Positions 9,568 through 18,993 of a stretch of DNA of 64,000 bases are shown here, piece after piece. Position 1 is the first letter of the stretch, and each line of letters starts with the position of its first letter. The translations under genes and the position numbers were made by a program. A model generated the notes under the pieces. That model was not told the DNA's origin. It searched no databases and worked only from the letters and a program-made list of their open reading frames with translations. This DNA comes from an uncultured Erythrobacter sp. (GTDB lineage Bacteria > Pseudomonadota > Alphaproteobacteria > Sphingomonadales > Sphingomonadaceae), in assembly GCF_947497915.1 (NCBI RefSeq), contig NZ_CANMIJ010000001.1, forward strand, positions 1,361,611 to 1,425,610, read 5' to 3'.

Positions 9568-9605
9568 GCCTTGTTTTTCAGGGGTCGCAAAAAACTGGTC
9601 TCTGC

Positions 9606-11423
9606 CTACTCCTCCCCCATCCTCAACGCAGCAATAAACGCCTCCTGCGGGATGCTGACATTGCCGTATTCGCGCATTTTGGCTTTGCCTTTTTTCTGCT
9701 TTTCCAGCAGTTTCTTCTTACGCGAAATGTCGCCGCCGTAACATTTGGCGGTCACGTCCTTGCGCATCGCGGCGATTGTTTCGCGGGCGATGATTTTGCC
9801 GCCGATGGCGGCTTGCACGGGGATTTTGAACAGGTGGCGCGGGATCAAGTCTTTTAACCGTTCACACATGCCGCGTCCGCGCTCTTCGGCGACGCTCGCA
9901 TGGACAATCAGGGATAGCGCATCGACGGCCTCTGCATTGACGAGGATGTTCATCTTCACAAGGTCGCCTTCGCGCAGTCCGATCTGTTCGTAATCGAAGC
10001 TGGCATAGCCGCGGCTGATGCTTTTCAGGCGGTCGTAGAAATCGAACACCACCTCGTTCAGCGGCAATTCGTATGTCACCTGTGCGCGGCCGCCGACATA
10101 GGTCAGATCGGTCTGGATACCGCGGCGGTCCTGACACAGTTTCAAGATTGATCCGAGATATTCGTCGGGAGTGTAGATGACCGCTTTGATCCACGGTTCC
10201 TCGATCATGTCGATCCGGTTGATATCAGGCCAGTCTGACGGGTTGTGGATCATCAGCTCTTTCGCGTCTTCCGTCTTCGACTTGCTCAATTGCAGGCGGT
10301 ACACGACAGACGGCGCAGTGGTGATCAGGTCCAGATCATATTCGCGGCTCAGCCGTTCTTGAATTATCTCAAGATGCAGCAGGCCGAGGAAGCCCGCGCG
10401 GAAGCCAAAGCCGAGCGCGGCGGAGCTTTCCATTTCGAAGCTGAAGCTCGCATCGTTGAGACGCAGTTTGCCGATGCTCTCGCGCAGCTTTTCAAAGTCC
10501 GCTGCATCCACAGGGAACAGGCCGCAGAACACGACCGGCTGCACTTCTTTATAGCCGGCGAGCGCTTCGGTCGCCCCGCCCTTCACGGTCGTAATTGTGT
10601 CACCAACGCGGGCTTGCTCAACCTCTTTGATCTGCGCCGTGATAAAGCCGATTTCGCCCGGACCAAGCTCGTCCAGATCGGTGCGTTTCGGGCTGAAACA
10701 GCCAACGCGGTCGATCAGGTGCTGCGTGCCCCCTTGCATAAAACGGACGTTCAAGCCTTTGTTGATGACGCCTTCAATCACGCGGACGAGGATTACGACG
10801 CCGAGATATGGGTCATACCAGCTATCGACCAGCGATGCCTTCAGCGGCACATCGCGTTCGCCTTTCGGAGGGGGGATTTTGGCGACGACCGCTTCGAGCA
10901 CGTCTTGGATCCCGATGCCTGTCTTGGCCGATGTCATAACCGCTTCGGATGCGTCCAGGCCGATGACCTCTTCAATCTCTTCCTGCACACGCTCCGGCTC
11001 GGCAGCCGGCAGATCGACCTTATTGATGACGCACACGATTTCGTGGTCATGCTCGATCGACTGGTAAACGTTGGCAAGCGTCTGCGCCTCAACACCCTGA
11101 GCCGCGTCTACGACGAGCAGCGCGCCTTCGCACGCGGCAAGGCTGCGTGAAACTTCATAGGCGAAATCGACGTGGCCCGGCGTATCCATCAGGTTAAGCT
11201 GATAGGTTTCGCCGTCTTTGGCGGTGTAATTGAGGCGCACTGTTTGCGCCTTGATGGTGATGCCGCGTTCTTTCTCGATATCCATGTTGTCGAGGACTTG
11301 CTCGGACATCTCACGGTCGGTCAGGCCGCCCGTCATCTGAATCAAACGGTCGGCCAAAGTGGACTTGCCGTGATCAATATGAGCGATAATCGAAAAGTTG
11401 CGGATTTTTGAAAGGTCAGTCAT
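9606..11423 (-). CDS. lepA: Translation elongation factor 4 (LepA)
   Basis: Ribosome-associated GTPase related to EF-G, thought to help translation initiation or back-translocation under stress. 605 aa, normal length. G motifs: [10 protein letters not shown] (G1, about residues 14-23), DTPGHVDF (G3), NKVDLPAA (G4) and TSAKTGIG (G5). The C-terminal LepA-specific part is present ([20 protein letters not shown]). It is convergent with copB. Confidence 0.97.
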   Translation of the reverse strand: MTDLSKIRNFSIIAHIDHGKSTLADRLIQMTGGLTDREMSEQVLDNMDIEKERGITIKAQTVRLNYTAKDGETYQLNLMDTPGHVDFAYEVSRSLAACEGALLVVDAAQGVEAQTLANVYQSIEHDHEIVCVINKVDLPAAEPERVQEEIEEVIGLDASEAVMTSAKTGIGIQDVLEAVVAKIPPPKGERDVPLKASLVDSWYDPYLGVVILVRVIEGVINKGLNVRFMQGGTQHLIDRVGCFSPKRTDLDELGPGEIGFITAQIKEVEQARVGDTITTVKGGATEALAGYKEVQPVVFCGLFPVDAADFEKLRESIGKLRLNDASFSFEMESSAALGFGFRAGFLGLLHLEIIQERLSREYDLDLITTAPSVVYRLQLSKSKTEDAKELMIHNPSDWPDINRIDMIEEPWIKAVIYTPDEYLGSILKLCQDRRGIQTDLTYVGGRAQVTYELPLNEVVFDFYDRLKSISRGYASFDYEQIGLREGDLVKMNILVNAEAVDALSLIVHASVAEERGRGMCERLKDLIPRHLFKIPVQAAIGGKIIARETIAAMRKDVTAKCYGGDISRKKKLLEKQKKGKAKMREYGNVSIPQEAFIAALRMGEE

Positions 11424-11502
11424 TTGCCCCGCATTTAGCGGGCCGGCGCGGTAATGTCATTCGCGAAAATCGCAACATCGCTCCGACGCGGTGGAAATGA
11501 CT

Positions 11503-13695
11503 CTAAGCGGCTTCGTTTGAGGCGCCCTGAGCGTATCCGAATTGAGGGATACTGCTGCTCTGATCGATCATTCCGCCTTCCATGGCTTTGTAATCTCCGG
11601 GAGCAAGAGCAGCCAAAGGCGCGCCTGCCGATGCCAATGCATATGGCGAAACCCGGTTGCGCGTGCAGAGGCCGCCAGAACCGTCATCAACAAGCGGCTG
11701 TTCGAATTCGAGTCCCTGGGTGTCCGACATGGCCCGCGTGACAGTCGCAACTGCCAATTGCCCACCGCCAAGATCGACAACAAATTGTGTCTCTTTTGGC
11801 ACATCCGCCAAACCTTGGATCAGAGCGCCAGAGCGTGAAAGGTTGCGAAGCGTAACCTCGTAGGAATGATCATTATGGATGACTTGGATCTTGCGATACA
11901 CAGTCCGGCGGCGCGCACGTTTGGTACGGTCACCGCTTGGTTCAATAGTCCAGCCCTCACCCAGCAATTCAGACTGAACCGTCTCGTGATCAACCGGGTC
12001 GGAAAAGATCGGCCCCTCAACATAGCTGACGCCGCAATCGAGCAAGGACGCCAGCAGAGTATTAGATTCAATACCGTTGGCGATAGTGTCCATTTCGAGC
12101 GCCCCTGAAAGCGCGACGATTGCACGGATCAATCCGAGTTCGCGGCTGTCGTGCCTGTCAGCCTCGGCAATCAGTTTCTCGTCAATTTTGATCGCATCAA
12201 AAGGAGCGCGGCGCAGATAAGCCAGCGAAGAATACCCGCTGCCAAATTTATCCAATGTCAGACGAATGCCGAGTTTGAACAATTGAGCCAACGTCCGGTC
12301 GACCTGATTGGTGTCGCCAAAGAAGACCGCTTCATTGACTTCCAGTTCCAGCCGAGAAGCGGGCATGTCGGCTTCTTGGAGAGCGTCTTTTACAAAATCG
12401 ACAAAATCGCTGTGGTTGAAGAGCGGGACCGGCACATTCACTGCGACACGGACGGTTTCCGGCCAATAAGCAGCGTGACGGCAAGCCTCAGCGATCGACC
12501 ATTTGCCGACATCAAGCACCTGGCTTGAACCATCGAGGATTGATGCAAATTCGTCTTCGTCGATCTCGCCGCGCTGCTCGTGTTCCCAGCAAATGTGGGC
12601 CTCCAACGCGCTAACTTTTTGCGTCTTCGCTTCTACAATCGGCTCGTATTTAAGGAACAATTCCTTTTCGCGAACCGCCTTGCCCAAATCCGCCTCCAGA
12701 CGGCGGCGGAAGATTGCCTCGTTTTCCAAGTCGCATGAGAAGAAGCGATATTGCCCGCGTCCGCCATTCTTAGCCGCATAAAGCGCGAGATCGGCAGAGC
12801 GTACAACGTCATCACCGCTCACGCCGTCATGCGGCGCAATTGCGATACCAACCGAAGCGCCAATCACGCAGCGACCTTCGTCTAGCGAGTATGGCTGTTT
12901 GAGCATCGTGATGATCTTCATCGCAATGTCGCCCAGCACGCCGCGATCATCCACATCGGGGATCATCACCTGAAATTCGTCACCGCCGAGACGGCCAATT
13001 TCGCAATCCACCTCAATTGAGCGGTGCAGTCTTTCAGCGACCTGCTTCAGCAATTCATCGCCCGCCGCATGGCCAAGCGTGTCATTCACTTGTTTAAATT
13101 TATCCAGATCCAGCATGAGGATCGCGCAGTTGCGCTTGGCCGCTTTGAATGCGGTCAAAGTGCTATCGATCCGTTGGGCCATATGGTGCCGATTGGCGAG
13201 GCCGGTAAGGGAATCGTATTTAGCTAACTTGGCGGTTTCCACTTCACGGTGATATTCCTCCGTGATGTCGGCGCCGGTCCCGCGAAAACCAGCGAATTTG
13301 TCGCCAGATTTGAAAACAGGTTGGCCCGCGAGACGCAGAACGGCCCCCTGCGGGCGGCTTTGCGCGCAGACTTCGAAACCAGAGAACGCCTTGCGAGCGC
13401 CGTGCATCAGTGAAAGCGATTTTGTCCGGCCGTCACCGTCGATGGGGGTAAACACACTTGCGAGCGGTTTACCGATCAAGTCATCGAGAGATAGCTCCAT
13501 CCGTTCCGCGATTGCGCCGCTAAGATAGGTTAGATTGCCGTCGGCATCACTTGCCCAGAACCAGCCTAGGCCGGACTGTTCAAGCTCGTCGAGCATCGCC
13601 AGGCGATCGCCGTCGGACATTTCCGAGGCGGGACCGGACTTAAAGCCGCGAAGCATTCCTCCGCTTTTGGATGACAAGAGACCCTTTAGGGGCAC
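11503..13695 (-). CDS. PAS-GGDEF-(degenerate EAL)-PilZ c-di-GMP protein
   Basis: About 730 aa. Order: PAS (about 35-130), GGDEF (about 155-320), EAL-like (about 330-590), PilZ (about 605-690). The cyclase site is intact (IGRLGGDEFQVM) and lacks the upstream RxxD inhibitory site. The EAL domain is decayed compared with its tandem paralog: EAH for EAL, LDKFGSGYSS for LDDFGTGYSS, ANGIES for AEGVET, and VEG for IQG. Loss of the second Asp, the EGVE Glu and the Gln predicts no phosphodiesterase activity. The PilZ RxxxR and NxSxxG motifs are present. ATG 13701 sits directly against AGAGGAG, so GTG 13695 is the better start. Confidence 0.9.
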   Translation of the reverse strand: MPLKGLLSSKSGGMLRGFKSGPASEMSDGDRLAMLDELEQSGLGWFWASDADGNLTYLSGAIAERMELSLDDLIGKPLASVFTPIDGDGRTKSLSLMHGARKAFSGFEVCAQSRPQGAVLRLAGQPVFKSGDKFAGFRGTGADITEEYHREVETAKLAKYDSLTGLANRHHMAQRIDSTLTAFKAAKRNCAILMLDLDKFKQVNDTLGHAAGDELLKQVAERLHRSIEVDCEIGRLGGDEFQVMIPDVDDRGVLGDIAMKIITMLKQPYSLDEGRCVIGASVGIAIAPHDGVSGDDVVRSADLALYAAKNGGRGQYRFFSCDLENEAIFRRRLEADLGKAVREKELFLKYEPIVEAKTQKVSALEAHICWEHEQRGEIDEDEFASILDGSSQVLDVGKWSIAEACRHAAYWPETVRVAVNVPVPLFNHSDFVDFVKDALQEADMPASRLELEVNEAVFFGDTNQVDRTLAQLFKLGIRLTLDKFGSGYSSLAYLRRAPFDAIKIDEKLIAEADRHDSRELGLIRAIVALSGALEMDTIANGIESNTLLASLLDCGVSYVEGPIFSDPVDHETVQSELLGEGWTIEPSGDRTKRARRRTVYRKIQVIHNDHSYEVTLRNLSRSGALIQGLADVPKETQFVVDLGGGQLAVATVTRAMSDTQGLEFEQPLVDDGSGGLCTRNRVSPYALASAGAPLAALAPGDYKAMEGGMIDQSSSIPQFGYAQGASNEAA

Positions 13696-13852
13696 CCGCA
13701 TCTCCTCTAACCAACGAACGACCAGACCATTCTGGATCTCAACTGGCTGTAAATCCTGTTGGTTACTTTTGTCCTAAGAACCGGTCTTAATGTACCGTAT
13801 TTTGCAACCTAGCCGGTCGAATCCGGGGGCAGGCGTTACCAAACGAGTAACC

Positions 13853-16069
13853 TTAAGCAGCGGCCTCTTGATCCAAAGCGCCTAGGTCTACTTCGACAAA
13901 GCTCTTTTTATTTTGGCCCATCGCGCCTGTAAGCGCGGCAACCGCAGCATCATCCAATGCGGAGAGAGGACGGCCCGCAGCTTCGATTTGATATGGTGAG
14001 ACACGGTGCCGTGTGCACAGTCCATCAGCGCCGTCGGTAACCAATGGTGTTTCAAATTCTATCCCTTGGCTAAACCCTTCAGATCGGGCCACCTTGGAAA
14101 CTGCGAGTTGACCGCCGCCAAGATCAAGAACGAAATCCGTACCAATCGGAACATCCAGGAGCCCTTCGATTTTTGCGCCTGTTTTGGACAGGTTGCGCAA
14201 GAAAACGTCGTAGCGACTGTCTTCATGGATCAGGCCGACCTTACGGAATTCAGTTCTGCGATCTGAACGAAACTTCTCCGGTCCGCGCGGTTCAAAGATT
14301 AATTGGCCGCTTGCGAGCCTTTCAACGAACTGTTCGCTGGGCATGGCTCGCGCAAATAAAGCGCCCTGAATGCGGGTGGCCCCGTGACCGATGACAGCTT
14401 CCAGTTCATCCTGCGTTTCCACGCCTTCCGCCACTGTTTCCATGTTCAGTGCCTCGGCCAACCGAACAACAGCCGAAACGATCGCTCCGTTATTGTTGCC
14501 TTCCTCTGTGCAACCACGAACAAAGCTCTGATCAATCTTCATTTTGTCGAATGGCGCGTCACGCAGATAGCTAAGCGAGGAGTAACCAGTTCCGAAATCG
14601 TCGAGCGCAAGCCGGACGCCGACTTCCTTCAGCTCTTTGAACATCCTGAGCGCGCGATTGATATCGCCCACAAAAACGCTCTCTGTAATCTCAAGCTCGA
14701 TGCGATTGGGTTCAACGCCGGATCGTTTTAGCGCGCGTTGCACAACTTCGATAAAGTTATCGGATGCAAACTGAACCGCGGAAACGTTGACGGCGGCGCA
14801 GATATCGGTCGGCCACTGCGCGACCTGCTGGCAAACATCGTTGATTGCCCATTCGCCGAGTTCGCGGATAATCCCGACTTCCTCTGCCACCGGAATAAAG
14901 TCAGCAGGTGAGATCATGCCGCGCTCGCTATGGTTCCAACGCATCAGTGCTTCAACGCAAACGACTTTGTGCTCGTCCGCGCTTACGATCGGCTGAAAGT
15001 GCATCTCAAGCTCTTCCTTCACCAGCGCATCTCGAAGATCTTCCTCGATTTGGTGGCGGTGGCTAGCTTGATCGCGCAGGTCGCTGGAATAGAAACGGAA
15101 CTGGCCGCGTCCGCCGCCCTTTGCCGCATAAAGAGCCAAGTCAGCTGCTTTGATGATGTCTTCGCTTTCGATGCCATCAAAAGGTGCAACGGCAACCCCG
15201 ACGGAACATCCAATTACGGCTCGCATTCCGTTTACAGAATATGGCTGCGATAGCATCTGGATGATGCGGTCTGATAGCGCGCCCAGCTCGGCGCGATCAT
15301 CAATATCTGGCAGTAGAACCTGAAATTCGTCCCCGCCAAGCCGGCCAATCTCGCCTTTTTTGCCGACTATCCGGGTCAGCCGCTGTGACACTTGTTTCAG
15401 TAGCTCATCGCCCGCTGGATGCCCCATCGTGTCGTTCACTTGTTTAAAGCGATCGAGATCGAGCAACATTGTCGCGCAGCTGCGCTTTGCCACCCTGAAC
15501 GCGCTCAGGGTCGCCCCAAGCTTGTGGTTGATATGATAGCGGTTGGACAATCCGGTGAGAGAGTCATAGCGCGACATTTTTTCGGCGTCGCGCTGGCTCG
15601 CGATGGTCGACGTAACGTCACGGGCGATGCCGTGATATCCGCCAAATTCGCCAGCCTCATTGTGTTTTGGTGCGCCCGAAATCTCCCACCAAAGTGTCTT
15701 CTTTTCGCGTTTGATCTTCACGATTGTCGGGCGCAACGAGTTACGGGCAGCCAATTGAAATTTGAGTGGTCGCTGAGTCGGCGACTGCTCGCCTTCTTCA
15801 TCATCAAGAAAAAGCTCGCTCAGGTTGGTACCGATGATATCGTCAGCGTTCTTAGTAATCCGCTCTGCAGCGGGTCCGGAAAGATAGATCAGACGACCAG
15901 CGCCATCGCTCGCCCAAAACCAGCCCAGCTCGGATCGCTCCAAACCGTCAAGTAGGCTTGCAAGACGTTTCACGTCGGATTGCATGATCGGAGCCAATGG
16001 CGTGCTTTCGCCATCTTCCTCTGCAACCTTCTTCTTTGATACACTAAATCGCGACAACAATCCGCCCAT
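13853..16069 (-). CDS. PAS-GGDEF-EAL-PilZ c-di-GMP protein (intact EAL)
   Basis: 738 aa from ATG 16069, chosen for its GGAGAAGG ribosome-binding site; the frame is open to 16117. Same domain order as the neighbour downstream and clearly its paralog (matching WFWASD, GHPAGDELLKQV and LDLGGGQLAV patches). Both enzyme sites look competent: IGRLGGDEFQVLL for the cyclase, and EALMRW, VNVSAVQF, LEITESVF, LDDFGTGYSS, MKIDQ, AEGVET and IQG for the phosphodiesterase. The PilZ end has RRTEFRK and LRNLSKTGAK, a c-di-GMP-binding pattern. No membrane segment is seen, so it is cytoplasmic. It is divergent from phaC. Confidence 0.93.
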   Translation of the reverse strand: MGGLLSRFSVSKKKVAEEDGESTPLAPIMQSDVKRLASLLDGLERSELGWFWASDGAGRLIYLSGPAAERITKNADDIIGTNLSELFLDDEEGEQSPTQRPLKFQLAARNSLRPTIVKIKREKKTLWWEISGAPKHNEAGEFGGYHGIARDVTSTIASQRDAEKMSRYDSLTGLSNRYHINHKLGATLSAFRVAKRSCATMLLDLDRFKQVNDTMGHPAGDELLKQVSQRLTRIVGKKGEIGRLGGDEFQVLLPDIDDRAELGALSDRIIQMLSQPYSVNGMRAVIGCSVGVAVAPFDGIESEDIIKAADLALYAAKGGGRGQFRFYSSDLRDQASHRHQIEEDLRDALVKEELEMHFQPIVSADEHKVVCVEALMRWNHSERGMISPADFIPVAEEVGIIRELGEWAINDVCQQVAQWPTDICAAVNVSAVQFASDNFIEVVQRALKRSGVEPNRIELEITESVFVGDINRALRMFKELKEVGVRLALDDFGTGYSSLSYLRDAPFDKMKIDQSFVRGCTEEGNNNGAIVSAVVRLAEALNMETVAEGVETQDELEAVIGHGATRIQGALFARAMPSEQFVERLASGQLIFEPRGPEKFRSDRRTEFRKVGLIHEDSRYDVFLRNLSKTGAKIEGLLDVPIGTDFVLDLGGGQLAVSKVARSEGFSQGIEFETPLVTDGADGLCTRHRVSPYQIEAAGRPLSALDDAAVAALTGAMGQNKKSFVEVDLGALDQEAAA

Positions 16070-16272
16070 GGCGATGCCTTCTCCGGGACAATTTCTTATG
16101 TATCGCTGCAATCCCACAGATTTATTGAGGAATGCCTAAGGCGGCTTAACCTTTACAATTGACTCATCGGGAACCGAGGCGACCGCTTGAAACTTGTGTA
16201 GTCACGAGGCACAAGCCAAACCATTATGTGAAAACGCGCGGGACAGCGCGGCATCATGACGAAGGGGAACCC

Positions 16273-17970
16273 ATGTCAGACGGATCAGTCAAACTTGAAA
16301 ACGAAGCAGCGCAATCCACCAATGCGTTAGGCCCGCTGATCGGTGTTGCCCGCGAGGATTTTGTAAGCGCTGTCGCGCTTCTGCTGCGGGAGACCGCGTC
16401 TGACCCGAACCGTGCCTTCAAACACGCCAAGTCTTTTAGCGAGGACATGGTCAAAATCATGACCGGCAAAAGCGAGCTTGCCCCCAATCCCAAGGACAAG
16501 CGGTTTCAAGACCCCGCGTGGCAATTCAATCCGTTTTTCCGAGCTGGCGCGCAGTATTACCTAGCGGTGCAAAAAGGGATGCGAAGCTGGCTCGAAGAGC
16601 TTGAGCTGGACGAGCTGGAGCGCAACCGCGCCAATTTCATCGCCAACATCATCCTAGATGGCCTCGCTCCGACAAATACCTTGGTCGGGAACCCGATCGC
16701 GCAAAAGCAGATCATCAATTCTGGCGGCCTCTCGCTGATCAAAGGTTTGCAGAACGCCTATAACGATCTGGTCCACAACAAAGGCATGGTCAGCCAGGTC
16801 GATAAACGCCCATTCAAACTGGGTGAGAATATCGCCACATCCAAGGGTTCTGTCGTTCACCGCACCGAGATGTACGAATTGGTGCAATATGCGCCAACAA
16901 CCGACGAAGTGCACGAAATCCCGCAGCTGACGATCCCGCCACAGATCAACAAGATGTACATCAACGATCTCTCACCAGAGAAGTCGATCATCAAATGGCA
17001 GGTCGACAACGGCCTGCAAACCTTCGTGATTTCGTGGCGCAATCCATCGAAAGATCAGGGGCATTGGGGCCTCGGCGATTACATTGCATCGTGCGAAGAA
17101 GCGCTCGAAGTCGTGTCGCAGATCACCGGATCGAAAAAGGTCAACGTCTCCGCTGGTTGTTCGGGCGGTCAAACCGCATCTGTGCTCGCGTCAAAGCTTG
17201 CAGCGACTGGCAACGATATCATGGGCACGTTGACGTTGATGGTCTGCGTTCTGCATCCAAAACAAACCGATATCGAAGCCGCCTCGCTCGTCAGCGAGAA
17301 CGGCACACAGCTTGCGCGTCAACGCGCGGCGAAGGCCGGTATTATCAAAGCAGATGATCTTGCGCGCGGCTTTGCATGGCTGCGCCCGAACGATCTCATC
17401 TGGAACTATGTGATCAACAATTACCTGCTCGGCATGGACCCGCCCGCTTTCGATGTTCTGTATTGGAACGCCGATGCGACAAACCTGTCGGCCAGCCTGA
17501 TGGGCGATTTCCTGACACTGTTCGAAACGCTTGCCTTTACCAAGCAAGGCGAGGTTGAGATGGCCGATCACAAAGTCGACCTTTCGAAAATCAAATCGGA
17601 TATGTTCATTCTTGGCGGAGTGACGGATCACATTACTCCGTGGAAAGCGACCTATCGCTCCACGCAGTTGTTCGGTTCGAAGAACGTCACATACGTGCTC
17701 AGCCAGTCGGGCCACATGCAGGCCATCCTGAACCCTCCCGGCAATCCAAAGGCGAAATACTTCGTCCAGAAGAAGAAGGGCAAACTGCCTGATACTGCTG
17801 ACGAATGGTTGCAAGGCACAGAGGAAGTCAAAGGCAGCTGGTGGCCGTATTGGATGGAGTGGATTCAGGAGCGTTCCGGCGCGATGAAAGCCGCTCCTAA
17901 GAAACTTGGCAGCACAAAACATAAACCGTCTGACCCCGCTCCCGGACTCTACGTTGTCGAAGAAGTCTGA
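16273..17970 (+). CDS. phaC: Poly(3-hydroxyalkanoate) synthase, class II-like PhaC
   Basis: Polymerises 3-hydroxyacyl-CoA into storage granules. 565 aa from ATG 16273 (AAGGGGA upstream); the frame is open to 16159 without support. The lipase-like box reads SAGCSGGQ with the nucleophile Cys at residue 296; the catalytic Asp and its neighbour His (TDHITPW) are at 452-453 and the His of SGHMQAILNPP at 481. From memory these numbers and the surrounding words (RPNDLIWNY, ACSGG-like box) match Pseudomonas class II synthases rather than the GYCVGG box of class I enzymes usual in Alphaproteobacteria. Subclass and a medium-chain substrate preference are inference. phaZ follows. Confidence 0.93.
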   Translation: MSDGSVKLENEAAQSTNALGPLIGVAREDFVSAVALLLRETASDPNRAFKHAKSFSEDMVKIMTGKSELAPNPKDKRFQDPAWQFNPFFRAGAQYYLAVQKGMRSWLEELELDELERNRANFIANIILDGLAPTNTLVGNPIAQKQIINSGGLSLIKGLQNAYNDLVHNKGMVSQVDKRPFKLGENIATSKGSVVHRTEMYELVQYAPTTDEVHEIPQLTIPPQINKMYINDLSPEKSIIKWQVDNGLQTFVISWRNPSKDQGHWGLGDYIASCEEALEVVSQITGSKKVNVSAGCSGGQTASVLASKLAATGNDIMGTLTLMVCVLHPKQTDIEAASLVSENGTQLARQRAAKAGIIKADDLARGFAWLRPNDLIWNYVINNYLLGMDPPAFDVLYWNADATNLSASLMGDFLTLFETLAFTKQGEVEMADHKVDLSKIKSDMFILGGVTDHITPWKATYRSTQLFGSKNVTYVLSQSGHMQAILNPPGNPKAKYFVQKKKGKLPDTADEWLQGTEEVKGSWWPYWMEWIQERSGAMKAAPKKLGSTKHKPSDPAPGLYVVEEV

Positions 17971-18006
17971 TAAGGCTAACACAAGAACAACGATTTAAGA
18001 GCTTAT

Positions 18007-18045
18007 GGGAGGCACCCCCGTTAGGGATCAACGAGGGTGCCTCCC
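18007..18045 (+). promoter_or_regulatory. Strong hairpin in the phaC-phaZ gap
   Basis: Perfect 11-bp inverted repeat GGGAGGCACCC (18007-18017) and GGGTGCCTCCC (18035-18045), with an inner CGTT/AACG pairing that closes the loop further. No T-run follows, so it is not a classic intrinsic terminator. It may stabilise phaC mRNA or act as a partial terminator or processing site that lowers phaZ expression. Confidence 0.55.
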
Positions 18046-18093
18046 ACCCACGCTTTAGGCCAAGCCAGCGCGTGATTTAAGGACGGGAAATAC

Positions 18094-18945
18094 ATGTCTG
18101 ATGTCTTGAAAGACGCCGTAGTATCCATGCAGCAAGTGGGCGGCCGGACGCTACGGGTTGCTACGTGGCGGCTGGATCAGCCTAGCGAGCATCTGCCGGT
18201 GTTGTTCTTCAACGGGATCGGCGCAAATATCGAAGCGGTTGCGCCTCTCGCCGAAACGCTTTCAGAGCGTGGCTTCATCATGTTTGATATGCCTGGCGTG
18301 GGCGAATCGCCCGATCCGACAATCCCTTACAACCCATTCACGATCAGCTGGACAGCATCCAAGCTGCTCGATCAGCTGGGGGTAGGTGACGTTGATGTCA
18401 TGGGTATCAGCTGGGGCGGCGGCATTGCTCAACATTTTGCCATGCAACACGCCAGCCGCACGCGCCGTCTCGTCCTAATCGCGACGAGCGCAGGTATGCT
18501 GATGGTTCCGGGCAGTCCGAAGGCGCTGACCAAGATGGCCAATCCGCGCCGTTATATCGACGCCGATTACATGCTGAAAAACTTTGAGACGCTCTACGGC
18601 GAGGGGTTAGGCAAGACGAAGGGCAAGAAAGGGCACATGTCCCTGCTCAAGCCCCCTTCCCCCCGCGGATACATGTATCAGTTGATGTGCATGCTCGGCT
18701 GGACGAGCGCCCCTGCACTGCCATTCCTGCTCAAGCAAAAGACTTTGATCATGATGGGCGATGATGATGCCATTGTGCCGCTCGCCAATGGTAAGTTTTT
18801 GTCCATGCTAATCCCGGATAGCGAACTTGTCGTGATGGAAGGCGGCGGACATCTGTTCCTGCTTTCTCACAAAGAACAATGCACCGCCGCGATGCGCGAA
18901 TTTCTTGATCGTCCGACGGTCGGGGAAGAGCGCGAAGCGGCGTAA
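18094..18945 (+). CDS. phaZ: Intracellular PHA depolymerase, Pseudomonas PhaZ-like alpha/beta hydrolase
   Basis: 283 aa. Alpha/beta hydrolase with the nucleophile elbow GISWGGG (Ser at 106), an acid in GDDDAIVPL and a His in GGGHLFLL. The oxyanion-side FFNGIGANIEAV, the DMPGVGESP stretch, the VPGSPKALTKMANPRRYI stretch and LGWTSAP are, as I recall them, signature words of medium-chain-length PHA depolymerase PhaZ. Together with phaC just upstream this supports polymer mobilisation in granules. GGACGGGA precedes the ATG. Some other alpha/beta hydrolase role is possible but less likely. Confidence 0.85.
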   Translation: MSDVLKDAVVSMQQVGGRTLRVATWRLDQPSEHLPVLFFNGIGANIEAVAPLAETLSERGFIMFDMPGVGESPDPTIPYNPFTISWTASKLLDQLGVGDVDVMGISWGGGIAQHFAMQHASRTRRLVLIATSAGMLMVPGSPKALTKMANPRRYIDADYMLKNFETLYGEGLGKTKGKKGHMSLLKPPSPRGYMYQLMCMLGWTSAPALPFLLKQKTLIMMGDDDAIVPLANGKFLSMLIPDSELVVMEGGGHLFLLSHKEQCTAAMREFLDRPTVGEEREAA

Positions 18946-18993
18946 GAATTGGATTGAACCATCCACCCGATTGAGGAGGAGGTTCAGGGAGAG

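Noticed and set aside
9568..9605. Terminator between copB and lepA
   Set aside because: T- and A-rich bases occur, but no stem of useful length could be formed.
10245..11150. 301-aa frame antisense to lepA
   Set aside because: Same reason: lepA motifs are unambiguous on the other strand.
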